DNA of 54,677 bases from an uncultured Fibrobacter sp. Its GTDB lineage: Bacteria; Fibrobacterota; Fibrobacteria; Fibrobacterales; Fibrobacteraceae. The stretch lies in assembly GCF_947305105.1 (NCBI RefSeq), contig NZ_CAMZCS010000022.1:1-54677 (forward strand), in the 5' to 3' direction. The notes under the pieces are model-generated. The model had not been told where the DNA came from. It ran no database searches and saw only the letters and a list, made by a program, of their open reading frames with translations. How positions within the stretch are numbered: the stretch's first letter is position 1; every line of letters begins with the position of its first letter. This document shows positions 1 through 7,791 of the stretch, one piece after another. The position numbers and the translations under genes are program-made.

Positions 1-50
1 CGGCCATGTTCAAGCAAGCTTGACCGCGGCGCTCGCCTTACGCATTTGTC

Positions 51-113
51 CTACTGTCTACTTCCTACTTCCTACTGTCTACTTCCTACTTCCTACTGTC
101 TACTTCCTACTAC
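51..113. repeat. TACTTCCTAC-type tandem array, three 21-bp units
   Basis: Three 21-bp units start at 51, 72 and 93; the first two are identical and the third differs near its end. Each unit combines the words CTACTGTC and TACTTCCTAC. The same words recur near 42427-42450, 45821-45852, 46235-46266 and 53284-53298. The array can be read through in frame with the downstream ABC gene, giving a spurious N-terminal extension of repeated PTVYFLL, so the array is not coding. Confidence 0.85.
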
Positions 114-120
114 CTCATAC

Positions 121-229
121 CTCAAAGCGACCGAAGGTCGCGACCTCATACCTCACTCCTCAAAGGCGCGTCGCGCCGACCTCATACCTCATCGCTCAAA
201 GCGACCGAAGGTCGCGACCTCATTGCTCA
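121..229. repeat. Three hairpin-cored CTCAAA...CTCATACCTCA units
   Basis: Three units begin with CTCAAA at 121, 159 and 195 and end with a GACCTCAT(A/T)(C/G)CTCA tail. Between head and tail lies a perfect stem: GCGACC/GGTCGC with loop GAA (127-141 and 201-215), or GGCGCG/CGCGCC with loop T (165-177). Head and tail are conserved while both stem arms change together, which supports a folded structure in DNA or RNA. Confidence 0.8.
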
Positions 230-234
230 CTTAC

Positions 235-242
235 TATATTTC
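235..242 (+). promoter_or_regulatory. Putative -7 promoter element (TATATTTC) for the ABC ATPase gene
   Basis: TATATTTC resembles the Bacteroidetes -7 consensus TAnnTTTG. It ends 5 nt before the ATG at 248, so the transcript may start at or next to the start codon. No Shine-Dalgarno sequence lies between. Assigned by motif only. Confidence 0.4.
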
Positions 243-247
243 CCCTC

Positions 248-1090
248 ATGGCCGCAATCCTTTTGCAAGATGTTTCCTTCCGTTATCCGGGTGCCGGCGC
301 GCAAGCGTTGTCTTCGGTGAATCTCGAGATTCCGGAGGGCTCCTTCTTTGCGCTCCTTGGCCCGAACGGGGCGGGGAAGACGACGTTGCTTCGACTTTTG
401 TGCGGGCGTTTCGCGAATTTCGATGGCACTGTGGATGTGGCTGAACCATTGCGCTCCGACCGCGGTGTCCTCGACATGATGCGCTGTGGCGTGTTGCTCG
501 AGAACCCGGGGATTTATCCGAAACTCTCCGTCGAGGAATACCTGAGCTACTTTGCCGGGTTCTACGGGATGGTCGAGGGGGCTTGCCTTCCGGGGGGCTC
601 GTCGCGTGAACGTGCTGAAATGCTCGCTTCGCGGCTGGGCCTTGCAAACCTGAATTCCCGCATGGGGATGCTTTCGCTCGGGAACCGCCAGAAGGTGCAG
701 GTGCTGCGTGCGCTCCTGCCGAACCCGAAACTACTGATTCTGGACGAACCGGTGGCGAACCTCGACCCGGTCTCGCGTGAATGTGTCTGGAAAATGATAG
801 AGGACTGGCGCAACGAAGAGGGCGGCACGGCGATTGTCTGTTCGCATATTCTCGCCGAGATGGAAGAGTACGCCACGCATTATGCGATTATCGATGGCGG
901 GCGCATCCTGAAAGCCGGGAAAGCCTTGCCGGACGATTCTTGCAATACCGATTTTACCGTGAGGTTGACCGCACCTGTCGATGTTTCCGCCGTGAACCGC
1001 GCCTTGGAGGCTGCGGGAATTTCTGTGAGCGATGTGTCGGCGCAAAAGGGCTCGCTTGCGTCGATCTACCGCGAAACCGTCCACAAATGA
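248..1090 (+). CDS. ABC transporter ATP-binding protein
   Basis: A 280-residue ABC ATPase that would power a membrane transporter or ABC-2-type exporter. It has a Walker A motif GPNGAGKTT (residues 38-46), a degenerate signature [10 protein letters not shown] and Walker B LLILDEP followed by a D-loop NLDP. The open frame extends upstream to position 20 only through the repeat arrays, so the start is placed at ATG 248, right after a TATATTTC element and where homology to ABC ATPases begins ([15 protein letters not shown]). No permease gene adjoins it in the window, so the substrate is unknown; the partner may lie upstream of the window or be unlinked. The C-terminal ~60 residues resemble the accessory tail common in NatA/CcmA-like ATPases. 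Confidence 0.85.
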   Translation: MAAILLQDVSFRYPGAGAQALSSVNLEIPEGSFFALLGPNGAGKTTLLRLLCGRFANFDGTVDVAEPLRSDRGVLDMMRCGVLLENPGIYPKLSVEEYLSYFAGFYGMVEGACLPGGSSRERAEMLASRLGLANLNSRMGMLSLGNRQKVQVLRALLPNPKLLILDEPVANLDPVSRECVWKMIEDWRNEEGGTAIVCSHILAEMEEYATHYAIIDGGRILKAGKALPDDSCNTDFTVRLTAPVDVSAVNRALEAAGISVSDVSAQKGSLASIYRETVHK

Positions 1091-1119
1091 TTATTTTTAT
1101 CGTGAAATTTTGAGGATTT

Positions 1120-1818
1120 ATGCAATCTTGGACCGAAATTAAGAAAATCGAGAACCCTACCGAAGAACAGCAGCTTGAAGCTGTCAAATTGAACTGGTAT
1201 GCAATTAGTTTAATCCAGAATCCCACCGAAAATGTGCAGAAGGCTGCTTTTGAGCAGAATGTGCAGGCGATTCTTTATGTGAACGGCGGCCCCTGTGCGG
1301 TACTCGTTGAATCTTTCAATTCCATGGACGATGAATCGTTCGGCAAGGCGATTGCCGCCGAACCCAACTTGCTCAAGTTCGTGAACCGCCCGGAATTGCT
1401 CCGTGCCGCTATCCGTGCCGACTGGAAAATCATCCGCAAGATAGACAATGCGAGTGATGAACTTTGGGCCGAGGCGGTGCGCCAGAACATGGATGCTTTT
1501 AAGCTCGTCCGCCATCCCGGCGAGGCGACTTTGGTCGCGGCAATCGAGCACGACTGGCAGATTATCCAGGATGTGGAACGTCCGTCGGTCAAGATGCTTG
1601 TGGCTGCTGTCAAGCAGGACTACCACGCCTACGAATGCCTGAGTATCAAGTGCCGTACCGAAGAAATGCAGCTTGCCGCCGTCCGTGCCGACTGGCGCTG
1701 CATCGAACTGGTTTCTCGGCCGTCCGAGAACGTGCAGATGGAAGCCGTGAAGCAGAACAAGGTTGCTCTCCGCTTCATCAAGAACCCGGCCGAATCGGTC
1801 GTGGCTTACTGCAACTAG
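1120..1818 (+). CDS. Helical repeat protein (DUF4116-like ~23-residue repeats)
   Basis: A 232-residue protein made almost entirely of a repeat of about 23 residues with the pattern NPTEexqlaAVkqNwxaIxlI; units are seen from residue ~11 to the C-terminus (IENPTEEQQLEAVKLNW, IQNPTENVQKAAFEQN, VSRPSENVQMEAVKQN). This recalls DUF4116-type repeats, thought to form an alpha-solenoid; the exact family is not certain. No signal peptide or membrane segment is seen, so it is probably cytosolic. A GAGG at about 1111 precedes the ATG. It follows the ABC gene by 29 nt and could be co-transcribed. Its stop overlaps the convergent tamA-like stop within a shared CTAG (1815-1818). The function is unknown. Confidence 0.7.
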   Translation: MQSWTEIKKIENPTEEQQLEAVKLNWYAISLIQNPTENVQKAAFEQNVQAILYVNGGPCAVLVESFNSMDDESFGKAIAAEPNLLKFVNRPELLRAAIRADWKIIRKIDNASDELWAEAVRQNMDAFKLVRHPGEATLVAAIEHDWQIIQDVERPSVKMLVAAVKQDYHAYECLSIKCRTEEMQLAAVRADWRCIELVSRPSENVQMEAVKQNKVALRFIKNPAESVVAYCN

Positions 1819-3713
1819 AACGTGTGTGAAAGGTCAAACGCGAAGCGGCCCCAGGCGAAGGGCTCGCTTAGGCTCATGTCCTGGAACTGTTTCTTGAACG
1901 CGTAGTCAAGCCTGAACGTGAGGAACTGCCACCTGTAGCGGAGGCCGAAACCGAAGCTCGCGTCTTCTTCTTCTTCGTACAGCCCGTCGTCGGCGTCGGT
2001 GACCTTGGCCCAGTCGAAGAACTGCACGATTTGCCATTTGCGCCAGCTCCTGACGGGGATTGTCCAGCGGATTTCCTGGTTGAGCCTGAGGTATTGCGGA
2101 GTCAGGCCCGTGTTGATGACCTCTTTTTCCTTGCCGTTCTTGTCGGTTTCGGTGCTGGTATAGCTTGCGTAGATACTGCGGAAACGGTAGCCACGCACAG
2201 ACCTGGAACCACCTTGGTAGAACACGCGGGCGTCGTCTTCGATGGCCTCGTTGAAGAATCGGCCGCAGCTTCCGCTCAAGGCTCCGTAGAATGTCCAGAA
2301 GAGCGGGAAATAAAGGTTCGTGGTCGCTTCTGCGTAAGTATAGGGGTTGCCAATCATGTGCGGGGAATCGAGGCCTCCCTTCAAGTTGGTGCCAACGCCT
2401 GTTGTCGGGGCGAAGCGAATACCCTTGGTCGGGTTGAAGTAGTCGTCGGTGTAGTCAAAGGTGAGTGCCACTTCGGTCTTGAGCTTGAAGAGGCGTTCGT
2501 CGTTCTTGTCCACGTAACGGGTGTCGAACGTTCCGCGGAAACGGATGTGTTGCGTAATGCCGAAGGTGAGGTCTCCACGGTTGATGACTTCGTAACGCTC
2601 TTCGATGCTGTCCGGGTAGGCCGGGGGGTTGATTTTTTCGTGGTTGAACGTCAGTCGGTCTTCAAAGCGGATTGCCGTGGGAATCATCGTGAACGAGGTC
2701 CCGAACAGGAGCGGGTTTGCATAGCCTGCCGAAATTTCTTGCTTGTGCTGGGCTATCTGGAAGTTTGTCGAGAATTCGTTGAACCGCCCGAAGAAGTTCT
2801 TGTGTCGTGCGTAAGCCTGTGCGCCGAACCCGTAGATTTCTTCGAAGAAGAACCCGTAGCGGGCGTCTCCGGGGACGCGCTCCGTGACATTGAGGTGAAC
2901 GTCGGAAAGTCCGTCTGTGCGCAGGGAGTCTTCGAGGCGGATTTGTGTAAACAGTTGGGTCGAGAAAAGTTTGTTCTTGAAGGAGTTGTACTGCTTACCG
3001 TCGATGGTCTCTCCCTTGGGGATTCTCCAGAGTGACGAGAGCCAGGCTGTGTCGGAGAGCCCTTCTTCGCTCTTTTCCCCTCTGTTGCCACGGTCTTGCA
3101 CGCGAGCGGTTGTACTCCTGATGTTACCCATGATGACTTTGGCGCCCGGCCTTACGCTGATTTCCACGTAGATTTTCTTGTTGACCGTGTCGAGCATTTC
3201 CACCGACGAAACTTGCGTGTGCAGGAATCCTTCTTGCCTGTAAACGTCCATGATGGTTTGCATGTCTTTGGAAATGTCGTCTTGGGAATAATAGTTGTCT
3301 TTCGAGGTCTCTAGCGAGGTGGTCTTTATTTCGATGGCGTTCGTGTCGGGGGCGATGACCTTTGTCCCGCCAAAACGGTAACGCTCGCCTTCGTTGATGA
3401 AGATGATGTAGCCGCGCTGCACGCTGTCTTGCGAGATGTGTTCCCTGCGGATGTCCAGGCTCATTTCGAGGCTGAAATATCCGCGTGAGTAGTACAGCGC
3501 CTTGAGGTTCTCGATGGATAGGCGCATCAGAAAGTCTTGCTTGGTCGTGTCCAGCTGGCCGAACTCGTCGGGAATGTCGATTTGTTCTTCTATCTGGAAG
3601 TTGGAGAACACGTTGTTCCCACGGAATTCCATGTACCACGGATGCTTTATGCCTTCTTCGGCGAGGCATATCCCAATGAGGCAGGCGAGGAGGATGAGAA
3701 TCTTATTCGTCAT
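1815..3713 (-). CDS. tamA: Outer-membrane BamA/TamA-family protein (POTRA + 16-strand barrel)
   Basis: A 632-residue Omp85-superfamily protein. Residues 1-18 are a signal peptide (hydrophobic, ending CLA before EEG). Residues ~20-270 carry POTRA-like segments (YYSRGYFSLEM, YRQEGFLHTQVSSVEM), and the C-terminal half reads as a surface-antigen barrel (YKFRSIYASYTS-like loops, GLRYRWQFLTFRLDYAFKK) ending in Phe (DLSHTF), the outer-membrane insertion signature. The VRGYRFRSIY segment matches the conserved VRGY/F motif of the L6 loop. It overlaps the end of the upstream tamB-like gene by 4 nt (ATGA), indicating translational coupling. Family knowledge: TamA-TamB links inner and outer membranes and moves lipids or assembles proteins. 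The pairing favours TamA over BamA. Confidence 0.85.
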   Translation of the reverse strand: MTNKILILLACLIGICLAEEGIKHPWYMEFRGNNVFSNFQIEEQIDIPDEFGQLDTTKQDFLMRLSIENLKALYYSRGYFSLEMSLDIRREHISQDSVQRGYIIFINEGERYRFGGTKVIAPDTNAIEIKTTSLETSKDNYYSQDDISKDMQTIMDVYRQEGFLHTQVSSVEMLDTVNKKIYVEISVRPGAKVIMGNIRSTTARVQDRGNRGEKSEEGLSDTAWLSSLWRIPKGETIDGKQYNSFKNKLFSTQLFTQIRLEDSLRTDGLSDVHLNVTERVPGDARYGFFFEEIYGFGAQAYARHKNFFGRFNEFSTNFQIAQHKQEISAGYANPLLFGTSFTMIPTAIRFEDRLTFNHEKINPPAYPDSIEERYEVINRGDLTFGITQHIRFRGTFDTRYVDKNDERLFKLKTEVALTFDYTDDYFNPTKGIRFAPTTGVGTNLKGGLDSPHMIGNPYTYAEATTNLYFPLFWTFYGALSGSCGRFFNEAIEDDARVFYQGGSRSVRGYRFRSIYASYTSTETDKNGKEKEVINTGLTPQYLRLNQEIRWTIPVRSWRKWQIVQFFDWAKVTDADDGLYEEEEDASFGFGLRYRWQFLTFRLDYAFKKQFQDMSLSEPFAWGRFAFDLSHTF

Positions 3714-6700
3714 CTTTTCTCCTCCTGTTTGTAATCCGGTTCGATAGTTTCACAGTACCCCAGGTGCAACAGACATGGATTCCAGTAACGGTAAACATAG
3801 CCGAAACCGATGTTCTTTTCAATGCGGTTCTCGTTACCTTCGGTACCTGTGTTCGTCAAGTATTGCTTGGAAATCAGCATGCCGCTGAGGGAAAGGCTCG
3901 GATTGAGGTGGTTCTTGTGCGAATAATCCTTGTCCCTGAATACGGGCAAGGTGTAGTTGATGCCGAATTCCAGAGCCTGGTCGTAAGTCGGGGTTTCGCT
4001 CTGGTCTTGTGTGTAACCAAAGATGAGGCTCAGGTCTTTGACCCAGCGGTCCAGCGAGACAGGAATCTTGAAGTAGCTGGAATCTTTTTCGTTGGAGGCG
4101 TTGCTGTTGAACAGCATGACCTTCATGTCGATATCTCCGATGTAGTCGCCACCCAGCGTGCGGTTTGCGGTAGTGGTCAGGACTTTGCCGATAGCCTTGC
4201 CTGCAAGCTTGTTCCAGTCCGTCGCTTCGCCGTTGTCGTCTGCGATACACCCGAGGAAGATGTTGTAGTAAATGGCTGCCGAGGTGGCTTCGTTACCGCA
4301 GTTCGAACTGGGAATTGGTTGCGGGTTTGTGATGGTCCCTTGAATGTTCAAGCTGACAGGGCAGGTGTCCTCGTTGTCGTTATCGTCTGTTGCAGAGCAG
4401 TAGGGGAGTTCTTGCTGGCTTGAAACATCGACAACACCATGTTGCCACGGGACGTTGTTCCAGCTGATGTTGAAGGAATTCAGGTCGAACTGGTAGATGT
4501 CCTTGACTCCGATGAATCCGTTGTTCGAGTTGCCGACGTCGCCGCGCAACAGGGGCCTGTTTGTCGTGCCGAGGACCCAGATGTCGAACGTGAATGGGAA
4601 TTGGGCGAACGGAGTGATGATTTCTACGGAATCTTTCTGGGTTTCTGTAACGTGGACGGCGAGGTTGATGGGGCTTGCCGTGGAAATCTTTGTTTCTTGG
4701 GCGTCTTTCTTGCGCAACTTGATAATGGCGTTGTTGAACATCGTGATGAACTTGTCTATCGAATTCGGGGTGATTTCGATGTCCAGTTCTTTGGTGTAGA
4801 CAAGTTTGTCTACCAGCAGTTCCCCGTTCAGGGTCTTGTTCTGGATAATGCCGTCTTTGTTGTGGGGGATGTAGAGGTTGAATTTCCCGCTACCCATTGC
4901 GGTGGCATCGCCAAGGGTCTCGTCGTGGAACTGGTATTGGATTAAAGGGACTGTTGCCTTGATTGTCACGGAGTCATCCGAGTTTTCCAGAGAACCGTTG
5001 ATGTCGTCTGCGACAAACACGTGACGGGCTGTTTGGAATGTGTACCGGTCGGAATGGAAACTGAATTCCTTGAGTCTCAGACTGTCCATGTCGAACTGGA
5101 GCTTGCCCGAAACGGTTTCGCCGCTGTCGTTGCGCGTCTCCATTTCGTAGATGTCCAGTAAGGCGTTTTCCATGTGCCCGCGAACCTTGATGGGGAACTG
5201 GTAGCTGAACTTGGGGGGCTGGTACAGCGTGGAGTCCATGCGGATGTCTGCCGTGATACCCTTGATGCCTTCGCGCAAGTTGGCCTTCGCTTCGATCTGC
5301 AAGTCGGTCCGACTGATTTCGCTGATGGAACCCGGAATGAACCAGGAACCGTTGGCGTTCAATTTTCCTGTAAACACCAGATTCGTGTCGATGAAACCTT
5401 CGGCCCAGAGGTTGCCGCCGTTGTCGCTGTTGTGCGTGAGGCTCACGTGCCTTTCGGGCTTGAATACGTTGTCCACGATGACTTGCGTGTTTCCTGTCCA
5501 TCCGCCGCCGCCGATTCCGAGGTAGGCGCTCAGTTCAATTTTGCTTGCTTCGGCGAAAAGATTCATCTTGTGAATGCAGAAAAGCTGCGTGGGAATGTTG
5601 CTGAATTCGAGATCCCTGAAATCGATGTTGCCTACGAGCCCCTGCCCTTCGTTGTATGCGATGTCGCCAGTGATGAGGCCCGAGGAGAATGTCGTGTCGT
5701 TGAGGGGTTCAAGCAGGAGCGGAATGCCGAATTCGTGGGCCGACGCCCATGCGTGGATAACTTGCACCGGGAGTGTTCCCGTGGGTTCAAAGTCCGGGTT
5801 CGAATCGTTCGGCAAGATGAACGAAGCCTCGGCCTCGACCTTGTTGTGGTTGTGGATGGCTTCGAACTTGTCAATGAATATGGAATCCCCGTTTTGCCTG
5901 GCCCGAGTGTTCATCTGCAACTTGAACGGCTTGTATTCTCCGTCGACAGCGACATCGAGGCTTGCAATGTTTGTGTCGAAGTTCTTGTTGAAAAATCCCG
6001 TGACGTTGCCGCTCAGGTTCTCGTTGAACTTGAAACGGGCGAAGGGAATCGTCTCGAAGGCCACGTTGTCAGCCTTGCTCTGAATGGCTGTGGAGTCGAT
6101 GATGTAGATGTATGCCTGGCCGACGCCCCCGTGGCGCTGGGTGATTTTCCATGATGTGTGCGGATCCTTGTTGGCCCAGACAACATCGCCCACGAAGTCG
6201 AAGGTCTCCTTGGGCGTGTAGATGATGCCGTCGGAGAATACGATGCTGTCTTTGTACAGGTCGAGCGTGGTCTCCATGGAATCGGCCGTCATGTGGTAGG
6301 CGAAGGGGATGGTGTCGAACTTGACCAGGGCGTGCATGTGGGAGTCTTTGAACGAACCGTACACCTTGGTCGTCTTGCCCAGTACGAGGTTTCCTTTGCT
6401 CCAGTCAATGGCCCATGGTTCGTATGGGGAAATGTCGCCGACGTAGGTGATGTTGAAATCTTTTTCGAAGTTTATGTTTGCGTCGATGTTGGAACCCTGT
6501 CTCGTTTCCACGATGGCATGGATTTTCTTGCCACGGAGCTCGGCTGAGTGGATGGTGAGGTCGAGGGGCATTGTCTGCGGCCCGAACTGGGCATTCATGT
6601 TTTTGACGTTGCCGTAAAGGTCTATGTTGCCGTTTCTCCAGATATCGGCATCCAGCTCGATGGAGCCTCCTTCTCTGTTCTTGAGTTTCGCGTTGATGTG

Positions 6701-7591
6701 GATGTCCTTGTCGTTTCCATCGAACTCGATGGCAGCGTCTAGGGCGAGAAGCGGGTAGATTTCGCTTGCGTGGGCTTTTGCCGTTCCCTCGTAGGAAATT
6801 TCTCCTGAACTGATATTTGTCTTGACGTTCGCCTTGACATGGATGCCGGTTATTTGCGGTGCCTTTTGGGGCCAATCGAAGGGGAGCCACTCCTCCAGGT
6901 TGTCGACATCGGTTTCTACGCTGGAGGCGATGTCCAGCATGTTGTCTTTTGGAGCCATCACGACGAGGTCAAGGGAGTCGCCCTGCGAGTAGAGTTTGCC
7001 GTGGACTTTTAGATTGCTCGAACTGAAGTCTACGTTGATTTTTGTCCCTGCCGGGTGCGGGATTTGCGAGCCCTGGACGTTGCTTACTGCAAGGGCGGCT
7101 GATTGTTTCCCTTTGCTGTTGAGGGAGAATTTCTCGAAACTCCAGCTGTTGCCGTTGGATAGGGCGACGTTTCCCTTTCCGATATTCAGCTTGACCGGGA
7201 TGTAGAATTTTGCCTTTTCAGGAAATTCCGGGGATTCCAGGGTGGTTTCTTTTGTGCTGTCTTCGGGAGGGACTTCGATTTTTGCATCCAGTTCGCCGAG
7301 GTTGAGGGCTACGCCGCGGGATTGCGGATTCAGGAGGGTCAAGTCCAGGGACACGTTCCTGAGTATGACCGTCGTCGATCCGTTTACAACTTTGACGGAG
7401 TCCCAAGACGGATTGAGGAGTGAACCCTCGTGGTAGCCGTAGGGGATAATCGTCGTGTCCCCGAAGGTATGCTCGTTCGACAAATAGTATGGGACTATAT
7501 AATCAACAAACCAGGCGCATGCGGATATAGCGCCCACAACGATCATCGGGAAAAGGATGATCCTGAGGAATGTCGTAGCTACTTTTTTCAA
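3710..7591 (-). CDS. tamB: TamB-family translocation/assembly protein (AsmA-like, DUF490)
   Basis: A very large periplasm-spanning protein of about 1293 residues, with one N-terminal membrane anchor (VATTFLRIILFPMIVVGAISA) followed by long beta-rich, low-complexity repeats typical of TamB/AsmA lipid-transfer grooves. A conserved-looking C-terminal DUF490 region (about the last 400 residues) ends in a basic tail (KQEEKR). The start is uncertain: the frame is open to 7723 but has no ATG before the membrane helix. I chose TTG 7591, which gives LKKVATTF with the initiator read as Met. TTG 7600 or an internal ATG at 7546 are alternatives. The minus strand has TATATTC at 7602-7608 as a possible promoter element. 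It is translationally coupled to tamA. Confidence 0.8.
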   Translation of the reverse strand: MKKVATTFLRIILFPMIVVGAISACAWFVDYIVPYYLSNEHTFGDTTIIPYGYHEGSLLNPSWDSVKVVNGSTTVILRNVSLDLTLLNPQSRGVALNLGELDAKIEVPPEDSTKETTLESPEFPEKAKFYIPVKLNIGKGNVALSNGNSWSFEKFSLNSKGKQSAALAVSNVQGSQIPHPAGTKINVDFSSSNLKVHGKLYSQGDSLDLVVMAPKDNMLDIASSVETDVDNLEEWLPFDWPQKAPQITGIHVKANVKTNISSGEISYEGTAKAHASEIYPLLALDAAIEFDGNDKDIHINAKLKNREGGSIELDADIWRNGNIDLYGNVKNMNAQFGPQTMPLDLTIHSAELRGKKIHAIVETRQGSNIDANINFEKDFNITYVGDISPYEPWAIDWSKGNLVLGKTTKVYGSFKDSHMHALVKFDTIPFAYHMTADSMETTLDLYKDSIVFSDGIIYTPKETFDFVGDVVWANKDPHTSWKITQRHGGVGQAYIYIIDSTAIQSKADNVAFETIPFARFKFNENLSGNVTGFFNKNFDTNIASLDVAVDGEYKPFKLQMNTRARQNGDSIFIDKFEAIHNHNKVEAEASFILPNDSNPDFEPTGTLPVQVIHAWASAHEFGIPLLLEPLNDTTFSSGLITGDIAYNEGQGLVGNIDFRDLEFSNIPTQLFCIHKMNLFAEASKIELSAYLGIGGGGWTGNTQVIVDNVFKPERHVSLTHNSDNGGNLWAEGFIDTNLVFTGKLNANGSWFIPGSISEISRTDLQIEAKANLREGIKGITADIRMDSTLYQPPKFSYQFPIKVRGHMENALLDIYEMETRNDSGETVSGKLQFDMDSLRLKEFSFHSDRYTFQTARHVFVADDINGSLENSDDSVTIKATVPLIQYQFHDETLGDATAMGSGKFNLYIPHNKDGIIQNKTLNGELLVDKLVYTKELDIEITPNSIDKFITMFNNAIIKLRKKDAQETKISTASPINLAVHVTETQKDSVEIITPFAQFPFTFDIWVLGTTNRPLLRGDVGNSNNGFIGVKDIYQFDLNSFNISWNNVPWQHGVVDVSSQQELPYCSATDDNDNEDTCPVSLNIQGTITNPQPIPSSNCGNEATSAAIYYNIFLGCIADDNGEATDWNKLAGKAIGKVLTTTANRTLGGDYIGDIDMKVMLFNSNASNEKDSSYFKIPVSLDRWVKDLSLIFGYTQDQSETPTYDQALEFGINYTLPVFRDKDYSHKNHLNPSLSLSGMLISKQYLTNTGTEGNENRIEKNIGFGYVYRYWNPCLLHLGYCETIEPDYKQEEKR

Positions 7592-7734
7592 GTGCGTCAA
7601 GAATATAGAAAAAAAAGAGCCTGTTTTTTCGTAACTTGTTGTTTTATAATCACTTATGGAGGCCTTTCTTGGGGGGCTTCTGGTATGTCGCCTATCTGTA
7701 CGCTTGGCGTAACCATTTCGCAACGAACTTTTTT

Positions 7735-7742
7735 TATATTGG
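7735..7742 (+). promoter_or_regulatory. Putative -7 element (TATATTGG) for the parvulin-like lipoprotein gene
   Basis: TATATTGG follows a T-run and lies 49 nt before the ATG at 7792, in the divergent region shared with tamB. The identical octamer precedes the nitroreductase gene at 32724. Confidence 0.4.
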
Positions 7743-7791
7743 GCTTATCGGAACATTTTCCAGCCGTTTGGCTCATATGATGAGGACAGCA

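Noticed and set aside
20-247. N-terminal extension of the ABC ATPase frame with repeated PTVYFLL
   Set aside because: It is translation of the intergenic repeat arrays; ABC homology begins at 248, where a promoter motif stands just ahead.
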